Positions 1 through 11,412 of a stretch of 64,000 nt of DNA are shown here, piece after piece. Numbering within the stretch: position 1 is the first letter of the stretch; each line of letters opens with the position of its first letter. The notes under the pieces were generated by a model that was not told where the DNA came from, ran no database searches, and saw nothing but the letters and a program-made list of their open reading frames with translations. Origin of the DNA: Anolis sagrei (taxonomy: Eukaryota > Chordata > Lepidosauria > Squamata > Anolidae); NCBI RefSeq assembly GCF_037176765.1, contig NC_090021.1, positions 195,591,378 to 195,655,377 of the forward strand. Direction: 5' to 3'. The position numbers were made by a program, and so were the translations under genes.

Positions 1-309
1 CTCATTAGGGAGGAACATAGGGATAATCCTGTTATTCCTCTGGGCGGTTGGCATAATCACCCAGTGACTATCTTTCCTGGCCAACAATAAATCCTTACAC
101 CCAATGATGAATTAATCCCTGGCCAGCCGGAAAGTTTATGGAGTTATCCAACACCTGACTTTTGTCTTTTCCTGAGAATCCATGGCACCCAATATTTCCT
201 CAGTCTGGACCCATTACCAGATCCCAGCTGGAAGAATTAAAGCCATCAACACCCATCAGCCCTGAAGCCAACCCACATTCTTCCCCCCTCGCATTCACAG
301 AAGGCAAAC
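1..309. other. Unassigned intergenic DNA
   Basis: I see no gene, repeat family or RNA signal that I can name here. Confidence 0.4.
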
Positions 310-640
310 AAAGAGAACTGCCACAAGCTTCAAACTGAGCAATGGCAGTTTATTAAAATTTCTGACACATCATGAAACCAATCAGCTGCAGTGGCAGGCA
401 GCATGCCTCAACCAATCAGTGGGGAGATCGTAAGTTGCACCAATCAGTGTCCAGGGCAGGCAGAGTCCATTGTTTGAATAGCTGTCAAGTTTCTATAAAT
501 GTCTCTGGATGTATCCAATGCTTTATGTCTGATTTGAGAGGACTGTGACTCCGACATCCATTTTTGGTTGACGTGAATAAAATCTCTGATCCTTGCCTTC
601 ACCGTGCAATGTCTTATTTCAGGTTGGAGCTCAGGCATGC
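310..640 (+). mobile_element. Possible solo LTR (endogenous retrovirus-like fossil)
   Basis: The stretch has LTR-like promoter layout: three CCAAT-type boxes (CCAATCAG) near 378, 412 and 440, a TATA-like box near 495 and an AATAAA signal near 577. No internal retroviral genes lie next to it, so if it is an LTR it is a solitary one. Ends are approximate and I found no target duplication. It could be another kind of repeat. Confidence 0.35.
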
Positions 641-1754
641 CGAGAACTCAAACCTGTAGTTCAGCAGAGCTGAAATCACAAAACAGTAAGAAGAATGGCT
701 CTTAGCAAGATGAGCTTGCAATGACAGGATGTGCTTTGGAACTTCATGCAGTAATCTCCCCAATACCGGACAGTGTGGATTGATGGTCCAAAGTAGTGAC
801 TGAGTGGCTTTAAGCTTTTGCAAAGTCCAGAAAGAGGCTCTCTTGACAAGGTGATTCTATTTTGAACACTACAGTGGACTGCGAATGACTCATAATGTCA
901 ACAAATCAGTTCTGTTGAAAGAACATGCATTGTGAGGAGAAAATAATAGAAATACTTTGCTTGCTGTTTGCTGCTGAGATCCTGACCAATGTTTTAGAAG
1001 TTGGTGTGTGGTCCCCCATTTCACAGTTAGTGTGTGATACAGATATTGAACTGCCTGCTGGTAATTGCTACAATTAAAACACTTTTTTGTTCTATTGCCT
1101 TGGCTCATTTTCTGTTCCATTGCTTTTTGCACTGTTCTTCAGCCAAGATTTTTTTACATTTCCAATAAGTTTTTTTATTTCTCAGTGAAAGCAAAGCCTA
1201 AATTAAATTGTTATAAATGTTTATAGTGCCAAACTTGTAACCTAAAGAATAGCTCAAGGGGTTGAGTGTGAGAGGAGAAATGATTGGTTTCTAACTTCCA
1301 AATCTGGTTGTGTAACATTTGATAGCCATTTGACATATGGATTGGTTATCGGAGCTTGCACGTAGCTATCAGGCCATGATGTAAGCAAAGTCTGTGTCTC
1401 ATTCTTCTGCTTTGGGATGTGCTTTTCCCTTGCTGAGATGGCAAACTGTGGGAAGTGTGTAAGATCATTGCTGACAGGTTGGTTGATTTTTCCTATCTGA
1501 TTTCAGGCTTCAGTGAGGCTCACCACTAATCTGCAAGCATAGATTATATCTTCCTCAGAATGTTGCTCATTTTGTTTTAATTGTCTTTCTGACTGGCTCT
1601 ACTAAATCTGACACAATTGTGATATTCTTTGTAGATGTAGGTTCAAGCCAATAAATGCAGACAGTACTTTCAGTTTTAATGGACCATTGGACTCTTTCTC
1701 ATTCATGCCCACCTGGTCTGGCTTCTACTGGGTCTCAATAAATCCATCTGTTGG
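641..1754. other. Unassigned intergenic DNA
   Basis: AT-rich sequence with only short chance frames. No recognisable element or exon. Confidence 0.4.
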
Positions 1755-1897
1755 GTCAACATTAGGAAGAACTTTGTGGTGGTAAGGGTTTTGGAACATA
1801 CTGTCTCAGAGGATAGTGGATTCTCCTTCCTTGGAGGCTTTTAAATTGAGGCTGTATGGGTACTTGTCAGTCAGGGGTGCTTTAGCTGACAATGTTT
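1755..1897 (+). mobile_element. CR1 LINE 3' fragment, old
   Basis: The segment resembles the C-terminal coding part of CR1 (the stretch around 'ACATTAGGAAGAACTT' and 'CCTTGGAGGCTTTTAA'), as seen in the better copies at 37.4, 50.6 and 60.7 kb. It is diverged and short, and lacks the terminal ATTCTATG repeats. Confidence 0.6.
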
Positions 1898-2051
1898 GCA
1901 TTAACAGGGCTTAATTAATAAGGTTCCTGTCACTCTACAATTCTTTGACCATTAAGTTTTGGCTCCTAAAGAATGCTCAGTCCCTATTAAGTTTATAACT
2001 CCACAAGATTGCCACATGAGGCTGTAAACTGCATACAGGCTCCCATGGGCA

Positions 2052-2351
2052 ATCCATGGTTCCAAATGGTTCTAAAGTACTTACAAAACTAGGAGGTGCT
2101 GGTGCTTTGCTTTTAAAGTGTTGCTAAAGTTCTGGTGGTGAAAATTTTAAAACTTTCAAAATTTTGTTATAAATGTCAGTTCCTAATTGGTTCTCTCATA
2201 AAAATCACCAAAAATGAAATAATAATGGAATTTTGAAAGTTTTGTTAGAGTTCTGACATTTTCAGCACCAGAACTTTAGCAACACTTTAGAAGCAACGCA
2301 CCAGTGCCCTCTAGTTTTATAAGTACTTTAGAACCATTTAGAACCATGGAT
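2052..2351. mobile_element. MITE with long terminal inverted repeats
   Basis: A 300-bp element whose two ends are inverted copies of each other over roughly 85 bp, starting ATCCATGGTTC and running through AAATGGTTCTAAAGTACTT on both sides. The middle is AT-rich and non-coding. I could not define a target duplication, so the superfamily is open. Confidence 0.75.
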
Positions 2352-3099
2352 GGCTCATGCCTATGATGCAGAGCATCCCCCCCCCCAAGTATTTTGTAGT
2401 TCGCCAAGGGCTGGACAATGGATTCTGCTGCTTCCTGACCCAGCACACATAACTGGGTTCCTGTTTCCTCTCTGTGAATTCTCTGGCTTGTGCACTGGAC
2501 CCTGGCCCCTGATCAGGGAAATGTAGTTCTCCAAAGGACATTGCCCCACTCTCCACCATTTGCGGATTCCTTGCGGACCTTTCTGCCCTCACTGATTGAC
2601 TTGATGCCCTATTATCATGAACTTCCTCCACGAACTCAAGAGCCAAGCCGCTTGGGAAGCATGGCCCCCGCCTGTGGGTGCATGCCCTTGTTGCAAGGAA
2701 TCATACCTCAGGAACTCTGCTGATAGTCTCTATCTATTGCTGTGGTTTTCTAATAAACTTCATTGGGATGGGACGGGGATCTTTCATATGAAATCTATGA
2801 GTTATAAGAATCTATAAAGAATATATAAATGAAATATATATGATATGTAATGAAATGAAATGAGATGTACCCTCACCCCCTTTCCTTGCCTTTCCCCTCT
2901 TGAACTTTACCCTATAAAAGAGTATGTGACCTGGGGATTACAGTTAAGGAAATCCAACTTCCTTGGAAGAAACTCCATTCATATTGACATTGCATGGACA
3001 AATACTGGCAAATCTATGGCTTTGTTTTCAGAGTCAGACGAACAAAAGCCCGAGATTTGTCAGCCAAAAAGCCCGGAAAAACAGACTGATTAAATCAAT
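2352..3099. other. Unassigned intergenic DNA
   Basis: No gene recognised. There is an AATAAA at about 2752 and an AT-rich ATGAAAT-like stretch around 2825-2870. Short frames here look like chance. Confidence 0.35.
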
Positions 3100-3700
3100 C
3101 ATGGTGTTTGTGTATGCTCCCTTGTGTCAAAGGATCTCCTTTGCCTACAGGGTTGAGATCCAGACACCATCCATAGCCACCCTTTTTGCCTATACACATC
3201 TTTTATCAAGACCCAGGAAATCCCTTGTTCTCCCCATCCGCCTCCCTGCCGTGAAGAGACAAAAGGTGTTCAATCAGCTGGCGGACGCCTCCCAGGCGTT
3301 CCGCCCCTCTGCGCTGTCAGACTGGAAGCCCGCCTCCTGGTCGCTGATTGGACAATCTCCGGAGGCGCTCCAAGGGCTCTGATTGGCCCTCTGGAGGCGA
3401 CAGCGGCCGGCGATTGGAGGGAGGGTGGGACCAGCGGCCAAGCCTCCTCCCAGCTGTTCCGGAGCCGGCCAATCAGGACAGAGGGAACTGACAGAAGGCG
3501 GGCGGGAGATTCAAACCGGGATTTCTTTGTTTTGCCTGTATAAATATGCCTGAAATTCACTGTACTGCATGCTTATGGAGGATTCATCCCTGTAACGCAT
3601 CCTTTTCAGCTGAATCGCTAAATAAACGCTTCGGTCGCTGGGTACCTCTTCAGCCTCTGGCGAGATTAATTCTTAATATTTTGCGCTCTGGATTGGCTTT
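3100..3700 (+). mobile_element. Probable solo LTR (endogenous retrovirus-like fossil)
   Basis: GC-richer than its surroundings, with several ATTGG/CCAAT boxes between 3270 and 3475, a TATAAATA box near 3540 and an AATAAA signal near 3620, the order expected for U3-R-U5. No retroviral genes adjoin it. Ends are approximate, and the class is inferred from promoter layout only. Confidence 0.45.
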
Positions 3701-3740
3701 TGCTGGCAGCTCGCCAAGGTCAGGACCCCATTAGAGGTCC

Positions 3741-5087
3741 TTAGGGACTCCCCTCGCTGGGAGAACCCCCAAAAAGGGCTCGATATCACCTACTCCCTAG
3801 ACACAAATAAAAATATCTTAAAATCACGTGACTTTATCCAAAATCAATCATAAACCAATCTTCAAGGTATGTGAAAGTTATAATGAAAGAAAATGGTGTT
3901 TCTCTGTCTTAAGACATCTAAATGTGCCTTCAAGGAGCTTTAGAAAATGGTTCCTGCTATATGGTACTATGAATCTTCTTGTGCAGTGAGTTTTGGGGTC
4001 TATGTCATATACTGTGGAAATGTTGTAAATTGTCCTTCTCTCCACTGCAAACCAAAAAGTTAACCTTTTCTTCCTGAGGGTCCCCTATCATTTCCTTTTT
4101 GTAAAATAATAATTCTAATAATGAAGTAACTGCAGAGCTCCATGGCTGCACCATATGAATTTAATCCAATTTCCTCTTTTTTAAAAACAAGGCAATAGCA
4201 TTTGGCAAAAATCCCACTCACGCATGCTTTTGCTTCATTACCAAAGCTATAAAAGTGTTACGGAAATCAGCTATCTGCTACTAGGAAGTAGTGTAGGTCC
4301 ATTGCCTGGCATGGCATACTTCTTTGAAAGCCAGGAAAAACATGACTGGGTTTGAAGGCAACAACAGAGGTTTATTCACCTGGCCAGATGGATGACAGAA
4401 CAGTGTAATTGCTAAAAGAACTGACATAACACATAACATGCAGCACATTTGGCATCTATTCAACTCTCCCATTCCTTCCCCTGGTAGGTCAGGAGACATG
4501 CTTCCTAGGATCCGCTATCTCATTCGCTGAGACTTTCTCCTGACATCACAGACCAAAATGGAGAGGAAGAGAGAATGGCTGGAATTGGTGAGGTTTAAAA
4601 TTAAAGGTAAAGAAACCTGTGCCTGCCTCTGAGGGAGTGGGCTCTATTGTCCAGACTAGAAAGAATGGAGATTTAGCATGAATGGACTTTGGAAGCGTGG
4701 AAAATCTCTACACAAAGAATGAGGCTTGGGGAACCGGAAAGTCAATCAAGTGGGTAAACAAAGTCCTTGATGAGTCCTGGGGGTTGCTGGCAATCAGTCT
4801 CTCAGCAGGGAATCCACTGGAAGAATCTGTGTTGTTTCTCAAGAGAGTCACATAGTTCAAAGTCACATAAGTACTATATAATATAAGTTATCATACTTGA
4901 TAACCTTGGGTCGCTGGTCCACTGTACAGCAGAGGCTCACTTGTAGAAACGGAATGGTAACATATTGGAACTGGCAGTTTGATTATGCAAAGTTTTGCAA
5001 TAGTGAAGAAGTTAGGAAAAAAGGAAAGAGATACCCAATGGAAAAGAGTTGAGTCTGTTTTGTTAATTAAAATAATGCACAACTTCA
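3741..5087. other. Unassigned intergenic DNA
   Basis: No host exon recognised. Around 4365-4380 there is a minus-strand AATAAA within an LTR-like stretch (about 4290-4500), but without ends or a target duplication I do not call an element. Confidence 0.35.
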
Positions 5088-5117
5088 TGTGTGTGTGTGA
5101 ATGTGTATATGTGTGTA

Positions 5118-5287
5118 GGTGTTTCTTGAGGCAACGGGGTTAGGGGAATGTTATTCTTTTATTTTTATGTATCTTGAGGTTGAGCGGGTGGGGCTTGGTC
5201 GGTGTGTTGGTGTTTCTTGAGGCGACAGGATTAAGGGAATGTAGTTCTTTATTTTTATGAATCTTGATGTTGAGATGGTGGGGTTTA
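5118..5287. repeat. Two-copy tandem repeat, 91-bp period
   Basis: Two adjacent diverged copies begin GGTGTTTCTTGAGG at 5118 and 5209 and run through TTTTTATG and ATCTTGA to a GGTGGGG motif. A GT-rich stretch (about 5088-5117) precedes them. No coding sense. The sequence is unrelated to the 91-bp Penelope units at 49 kb. Confidence 0.75.
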
Positions 5288-5299
5288 GAAGTTGAGGGA

Positions 5300-6235
5300 A
5301 AGATCAATCTTGAGATTTTGGGACTCATAACCTAATCTTGGCTTTAGTAGTTTACTTTAAATAACAAAAGGACAGTTGATCAGATTAATCCTCCCAAGAA
5401 TGTTTGTAGTTGGGCTGGGACTGAGCTTGGCTGAGACCTAGCCAAGCTCTAAAATTTTTATAAATTTATAGTTATTATTTCTCGATAACTAAAGTGCAAA
5501 ACATACCACCCACTTGCAGAATAAAGAGAATAGGAAAAGTATTTAAATTGCAAAGTTCCTAATGTTAAGTAATAATGTAAATGTGCATGTGTGTGGTGCT
5601 TCAATAATGTAAAAAATCTAGAAGTACGGAGGTGCGCACTTTCAAACCTCTGAAGTCTGCCATGTCTGAAGTCTGCCATGCTTACATTAAGACAAACAAA
5701 AAATGGGGTAGGGTCCGTATATAAAAGGTTGACAGTAAGATAACCCATGTTAGGACATTTGTGAGATAGTATTGTAAGTCTGAGAGCAAATATTAGCAGA
5801 AGAACAACAACCAAAAACACCTGCAAAAAACAAAATGAAGAAAAATCACTAAGGACAAGCCTTCTTAAAAAAAATGATTGGTCCCTATCCTTGGGATACA
5901 GGACTACTACTTTGGGAGAAACCTTTCTCCCTGTCATTCACAGATTTGAAGTTAACAATAGGGCTTAAAGGCAATCATTTTCCTATGTTGTTGCTACATA
6001 ATTTTGAAATTCTCCTCCCCTAAATGGAATTAATGTGGGAGAACAGAGAATACTGCGGTCAATCAATCTGGACACCTCCATTCTTCATACATTTGAGAAT
6101 ACTACTTTCAGATTTCTTCAATAAGGCATCTAGATATTGTGTGCTTATCAAACCATTATTCAAAATCTTAGATTCAAAGTGGTCTGTAACAAACAATTCA
6201 ATACAAATAGATGATTTGATTTAACATGCCCAAAA
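5300..6235. other. Unassigned intergenic DNA
   Basis: A 159-codon minus-strand frame (5458-5937) lies here, but it has no family features I recognise and is compositionally like its AT-rich surroundings. A short direct duplication (GAAGTCTGCCATG) occurs at about 5655-5680. Confidence 0.4.
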
Positions 6236-6766
6236 GGCTTTAAAGGATGAAACAGCACTTAGAAATAACGGTACTGCAGCTCCTGACATTTTAGGCTCTA
6301 AGAAGTTATCTTATAAGGCACTTTTTAAAGCAGAAAAGACACATGTGTTAAAACTTGATGGAAAGAAATAGGCCTAGCTGTGATGGAAAAGAATGACCAG
6401 CAATTTGGGGACATAATTTCCATTGATATGCATGGCCAGACCCATAATCAGTGGGCAAATTTCAACACACTAGGCTTTATGGAAGAATATCTTCATGGAA
6501 TCATATTTCTATCTCCTCTGAGGATGCTTGCCATAGATGCAGGCGAAACGTCAGGAGAAATGCCTCTAGAACATGGCCATATAGCCCGAAAAAACCCACA
6601 AGAACTGAGATTTCCAAAACTGTTTGTTTACCCTGTTGGCCTCCTGTTTCAGTGTCAGGGAAAGAAATTGATTGCAGCGCTTGTTGTGAGCAAAGTCCCA
6701 GAAGAAATCATGATGCTTCCAGAAATAGTCAAATACATTCCTAAGTGGCAGTCCCTATATTAGCCA
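6236..6766 (+). pseudogene. Unidentified reading-frame relic with an inserted Penelope unit
   Basis: A 127-codon plus frame starts at 6380, after an upstream stretch that also looks protein-like in another frame. The frame begins MMEKNDQQFGD and ends in KYIPKWQSLY. Its middle, about 26 codons, is not its own: it is the translation of a hammerhead-type Penelope unit that happens to keep the frame open. I do not recognise the protein. It could be a processed pseudogene of a host gene or a piece of a mobile element. It has no visible exon-intron signals, and no poly(A) was seen. Confidence 0.35.
6510..6598 (+). ncRNA. Solitary Penelope hammerhead-type unit
   Basis: This is the best-formed hammerhead-like motif in the window. 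Stem I strands TCTCCT (6512-6517) and AGGAGA (6553-6558) pair perfectly. The core CTGAGGA lies at 6518-6524; stem II pairs 6526-6531 with 6539-6544 (one G-T wobble, 7-nt loop); GAAA lies at 6545-6548 and GTC at 6550-6552. One extra T (6525) sits between the core and stem II. Stem III is reduced to the self-complementary ACGT, so any activity would probably need a dimer. Penelope-like elements are known to carry hammerheads; cleavage here is inferred. Confidence 0.65.
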
Positions 6767-6839
6767 AAATGTTTACTCAAATCAACTGTATAGGTATAAT
6801 TTCAATAATAGTGGTTCATTTTAACAAGGATAATAAGCA

Positions 6840-7140
6840 AGATTTATTTATTTATTTCACGTCAAAAGCATTGCATAAAATAGCTTATCTAAAACTGATA
6901 AAAGTTTGTCTAAAACTGATAAAGGGATCACAAGCTGCTAGATAGTTTTAATCCAAAAATGGGCAGCAGCGACTGCATTATCTGTAGCTTTAAATAATTC
7001 TTCCTCTGTGCATGAGATAGGGCATTGTGGGCAAGAATACAGATGCTGAATTATTAGTTCTGCTCCACAGTTGCACAAGGTAGAGGATTCTTCTAGGTGG
7101 TGCCATTTTTGACAGGTTATATTTTTATCTGCCAACTCAG
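6840..7140 (-). mobile_element. LINE 3' fragment, same family as 9594-10269
   Basis: Read on the minus strand, a frame carries a C-x-C-G / H / C zinc-binding pattern (CNCGAELIIQHLYSCPQ) followed by CTEEELF and FWIKTI. This matches the C-terminal layout of the LINE at 9594-10269 (CECGEE, HLLQCN, CTMEDL). Both end in a GACRTGA-AAATAAAT tail. It is a truncated, older copy. The clade is uncertain, with Vingi/Jockey-like as my best guess. Confidence 0.6.
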
Positions 7141-7160
7141 TTTCTGAGTCTGTTCAGGGA

Positions 7161-7225
7161 CTTATTTTATTTATTTATTTATTTATTTACTTCATTTCAA
7201 CCCCACCTTTCTTATCCAAGTTGGC
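7161..7225 (-). mobile_element. L2-type LINE or SINE 3' tail
   Basis: On the minus strand the sequence ends in repeated AAATAAAT preceded by a pyrimidine/purine-rich box like that of other L2-tailed elements in the window. Only the tail is left. Confidence 0.4.
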
Positions 7226-7649
7226 CATCTTAGTTTGCCCCTGGAAAAAAACCCTCGTGGGGGACCATCCAGTTCGAATTGCCTGGTTTTGCTGCCTACA
7301 AGGATATTCTTGCTGTTGCTGGAGGAACATTTAGAGGAGTGGTGGTTCTCATGAAACTTTTCCTTGATTTGTGTCTACTGGGAGGAGGCTGATAACCATA
7401 TAGTGGGTGGCTTTCACAATGCTCAACCTTATTTCTCAAGCAAGACAGAAACCTGTAATGGCATAAATTGGCCAATACTGTTAATGATAGGGTCATGGGA
7501 ATGCCAAAAGTTGAAGTCAAGTTGATGGTGGTTAAGAACAACTATAATACAAATACAAGTCCTTGAATTCTTCACTCAATTAGAATTTAACAATTAAGTG
7601 AGATATTTGAAATTACCCAATGATTCTGACACATGCTTAGGCTCTAGGT

Positions 7650-7784
7650 CAGTGGTTCTCAACTTGTGAGTCCCCAGGTGTTTTGGCCTACAACTCCCAG
7701 AAATCCCAGCCAGTTTATCAGCTGTTAGGATTTCTGGGAATTGAAGGCCAAAATATCAGGGCACCCACAGGTTGAGAACCACCA
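7650..7784. mobile_element. hAT-type MITE
   Basis: A 135-bp element with inverted ends CAGTGGTTCTCAAC and GTTGAGAACCACCA. The 8-bp flanks CTCTAGGT and TTCTAGGT match at 7 of 8 positions, as for a hAT target duplication. It is internally palindromic (CTCCCAGAAATCCCAGCC against ATTTCTGGGAATTG) and non-coding. Confidence 0.85.
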
Positions 7785-7792
7785 TTCTAGGT

Positions 7793-8510
7793 TAAAAGGG
7801 AAAAATATCAGCAGCTAGAACATTGATGGTAGATATATTGTGTTTTGATTCCTAAATTTGGCATTGAGTACAAAGTGAATGGAGAATTTTCGCTGATTTT
7901 TAAAAATGATTGTTGTTCATTTGCACAACGGAAACAAGTATGCTTCTGTAACTGAGAATACTTTTAGTACATCTGTAAGAATTTCCCTAACCAACCAGAA
8001 GCAAAAATTTTAAAAGCTGTTTTCGCTGGTCCACATGCTAGAAGAGTGCTTTCAGGTAAAAGCTACTTATCTATGATGACTCAAGGAGAAAAAGGATGCT
8101 TGGGGTTCCTTCAAAAGTTGATTACTAGTTTCTGGTGAATTATAAGAACTCTGACTATGCACTCATTGTTGAAAACATGCTAGAATAATTCAAAAATTTT
8201 GGAAGCTCGGTGAACATTAAAATGTATTTTTTGAACATGCACGCGGACTTTCCCCCAGAAAATCTGGGTACAGTAAATGAGGATATTTCCATCAAGATAT
8301 TATAGAGATGGGACAGAAATACCAGGGTCCGTGGATTGTGAATATAATGGTGGATGATTGCTGGGCACTGTATCATGACAATCAGGAAGCAGGACACGAA
8401 AGCAACAAATGCAGCTACGCTAGTCAAAGAAATAGCGGCTACTAGACCTTTTAAATAAGGCCCAAATGTACACAATCAAGTTTTATAGTTTTTGTAAATA
8501 AATATATTTG
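7793..8510. other. Unassigned intergenic DNA
   Basis: A 106-codon minus frame (8155-8475) has hydrophobic stretches but no family I recognise. Nothing else stands out. Confidence 0.35.
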
Positions 8511-9593
8511 ACTAGAAAAATTGCTGCAGCCAAAATGAGTATTCTACCAGAATATTCTACCAGAAGTACTCTATATATTTCAAACACTTCCAATAATAAG
8601 GACAAAAATGACATTCCAAAAATGGCACCAAGATATAAGAAAATTTATTTGGATGGGGGAAAAAGCCAAGGATAAATGTTAAACATTTAACAGATGACAG
8701 AAAAAGGGGTGGGTTAGGTTTTCCGGACTTTCAATTATATTATGTCGCAGCGGACTTAGGCTGGATAAAGGACTGGGTTACTTTAAAACAGAAGAAAATG
8801 CTGGCATTAGAAGGCCATGACCTATGGAAAGGTTGGCATAGCTATCTACATCAAGGGGGGGGGGGGGGGAACGGAAGATGGGAAAAAAATTTCAAAAACC
8901 ATTTTATAAGAGCAGCCTTAATTCAAATGTGGGGAAAATATAAAGAAAGACTGTACACCAAAGTACCACTATGGTTTTCCCCAAATGAGGCAAACCAGAT
9001 GAGGGACCTCCCAAGTTAGAAATGGCTAACTTACAGGCAACTGCTCAAAAACAACAACCAAGGAGTAGTATTGAAGATCCAAGAAGAAATAAAACCAATA
9101 GACCCAACCATCAATTGGCTCCATTACTGGAAAATTAAAGAGTGCTACAAGGAAGATAGTAGAAAGGATTTGAAATAGAGGAAACATTCTGGGACCAAAT
9201 ACTAAGGAATGAATAAAAATTCATAAAAAGATCTATCAAAAACTACTGTTATGGGCAACAGAAGAAGAACAAGTGAAAGAAGTCATAATCAAATGGACAA
9301 AAAGGATAGGACACGCAATAAGTATGAGAAAATGGGAGGAAATGTGGACTAAGAAGCTAAAATACACATACTTAACAGAAATTAAAGAGAACTGGTATAA
9401 AATGTTTTACATGTGGTACTTAACACCGGAACAATTGTCAAAATATAGCAAAGGAAGAAAAGATGAAAAATGCTGGAAATGTAGAAAAAAAACAAAGGAA
9501 ATTTCATGCACATGTAGTGGAAGTGTAAGGAAGTTAAAAGGTACTGGCACCAAATCCATAAAAAAATAGATTCAATTCTTCAGCTGAAATTTG

Positions 9594-10269
9594 TCTCATT
9601 AATGAGACATGCCGCATTATCACGGAGTGTCTGTACCCCACACCACTGGAGAAATTACACTGCTTAGCCGGTATTGCACCACCTGACATCCTCAGGGAAG
9701 TAGCAGCCAATAGTGAAAGGACCAAGGCAGAGACATCTCCAGCTCATCCCCTGTTTGGGTGTCAGCCAGCACGTCAACGACTTAAATCTAGAAATAGTTT
9801 TCTAAGATCTACAGAGACACTCGCTGGAACACCTCAGAGTCCAAAAGTGGCAGGCTCAAACCCAGAACCTCAACCAATGGCTGATACCAAATGAGAGACT
9901 CCCCCCTGGCACACAGAAGACTGGGCAACTTGGAAGGCGCTGAACAGACTGCGCTCTGGCACCACGAGATGCAGAGCCAACCTCAAGAAATGGGGCTACA
10001 AAGTGGAATCCTCGACATGCGAGTGTGGAGAGGAGCAAACCACTGACCACCTGCTGCAATGCAACCTGAGCCCCGCCACATGCACAATGGAGGACCTTCT
10101 TGCAGCAGCACCAGAAGCACTCCAAGTGGCCAGATACTGGTCAAAGGACATTTAATCAACTACCAAACTCACAAATTTTGTATTTTGTCTGTTTGTTTGC
10201 TTTGTTCTGGTAGAAATATAATATAATTGATTGGTTGCCCTGACATGACAAATAAATAAATAAATAAAT
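9594..10269 (+). mobile_element. LINE 3' end inserted in L1 (Vingi/Jockey-like?)
   Basis: The insert is flanked by a perfect 12-bp target duplication, AGCTGAAATTTG, at 9582-9593 and 10270-10281. It encodes a LINE C-terminus: LNRLRSGTTRCRANL, then a CECGEE...HLLQC zinc-binding pattern and CTMEDL, ending in RYWSKDI. The 3' end is GACATGACAAATAAATAAAT. It is heavily 5'-truncated. Which clade it belongs to is my guess from the zinc-pattern layout. It must be younger than the host L1. Confidence 0.75.
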
Positions 10270-10540
10270 AGCTGAAATTTGAGTTCAGACCTGAATATTT
10301 CCTCTTAAGAATGACGGACTTTGAGATGGAGAGAAATACAAACAAAATCGTCATTATCTGGTAACAGCAGCAAGGATTAACCTGGCCCAAACACAACAAA
10401 TACCTACCATAGAAAGATGGATTTTAAAAGTAATGGATATCATGAATATGGATCTGCTAACAGAAAGACTAATATAGAATTACATACAACCACAAAGAAC
10501 AGACTGGGGAAAGTTTAGGAATTTCTTAAATAGAGAAAAG

Positions 10541-10544
<4 letters not shown>

Positions 10545-10585
<41 letters not shown>
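10545..10585. repeat. (TA)n microsatellite
   Basis: About 20 uninterrupted TA units inside the L1 3' region. Confidence 0.95.
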
Positions 10586-10587
<2 letters not shown>

Positions 10588-11147
10588 CTTAAAGGAAAGA
10601 TAAAATCTAAATTAATTTTTTAAAAAAAGGACGCGAAGAGAAGGCTGGAAGAGACCTGGAAGTACAACTACATTCTTTGGCTTTTCCCCCCTTTCTTTTT
10701 TTTCTCATCTTTTATTTTTTTCTTATTTTTCTCCCCCCCCCCCCATCACAATTTCCAACTTTCCTATACTAGAGATATGTTCCCCCTCTTTTTATTGTAT
10801 TTTGAAAACTTTAATAAAACTATACTAAAAATAAATACATATATTTGAAACTGGCCACACAATAGGCTTCATGTGGTAATTTTTCACTACTAATTTCATT
10901 CAGTCACTTATTGCAAAATAAAGATATAAATAAGATAACCACAAGTTGAAAATTTCTTGAAGGCAAACAGTGTTGGCATTACTTTTAAAGAAAATCTTAG
11001 GGGAGGAATGTTTGTGCTTGAGAAGTCTGCCCACTGCTGGACAACCTGTGAAATTACTATGGTTTATGAAAAATGGCTTACCTTTTCCTCCAGGCTGCAT
11101 ACTGCTAAAACAGTCTCAACTGTGTATTCTGCCACAATTAGGTTCTA

Positions 11148-11280
11148 AGGGCCATTCTACACAGCCATATAATCCAGAATATCAAGGCAGAATAACCCAC
11201 AACATCTGCTTTGAACTGGGTTATCTGAGTCCACGCTGATATATATCCCATTTCAAAGTAGATAATGTGGGATTTTGACT
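11148..11280. mobile_element. Palindromic MITE, 'CACACAGCC-ATATAA' family
   Basis: This is the first copy of a family seen repeatedly in the window. Its left arm reads CTACACAGCCATATAATCC, AGAATATCAAGGCAG and TGCTTTGAACTGGGTTATC. The right arm repeats these in inverted order (TCAAAGTAGATAATGTGGG). Other copies lie at 24.4, 35.5, 35.8, 52.1, 52.2 and 52.4 kb. Confidence 0.7.
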
Positions 11281-11412
11281 TCCTCCATGATTCTGGCATC
11301 TTATCTCCTTTCATTATTCCATTATACAGTTCTAATAGTTTTGTGGTGTTTGTTTTGCTGTCTGAGGCTTGTTGTGGAAACAAAGATTGGTGATAAAGCT
11401 TCAGTGGAAGCA

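Larger units (their letters stand above)
8515..10845 (+). mobile_element. L1 LINE, 5'-truncated, split by another LINE
   Basis: Broken plus-strand frames resemble the C-terminal third of L1 ORF2: WMGEKAK-like and DLWKGWHSYLH-like stretches, then WYKMFYMWYLTPEQL and a KCWKCRKK zinc-knuckle-like segment (9,410-9,510). The 3'UTR is pyrimidine-rich (10,680-10,745) and ends with AATAAAAC near 10,812. The copy is interrupted by frameshifts and stops, and by the LINE insertion at 9594-10269, after which L1 sequence resumes. A 15-bp G run lies at 8855. Confidence 0.75.

Noticed and set aside
5458-5937. 159-codon minus-strand frame as a gene
   Set aside because: No recognisable motif, no splice or promoter context, and AT-rich composition like its flanks.
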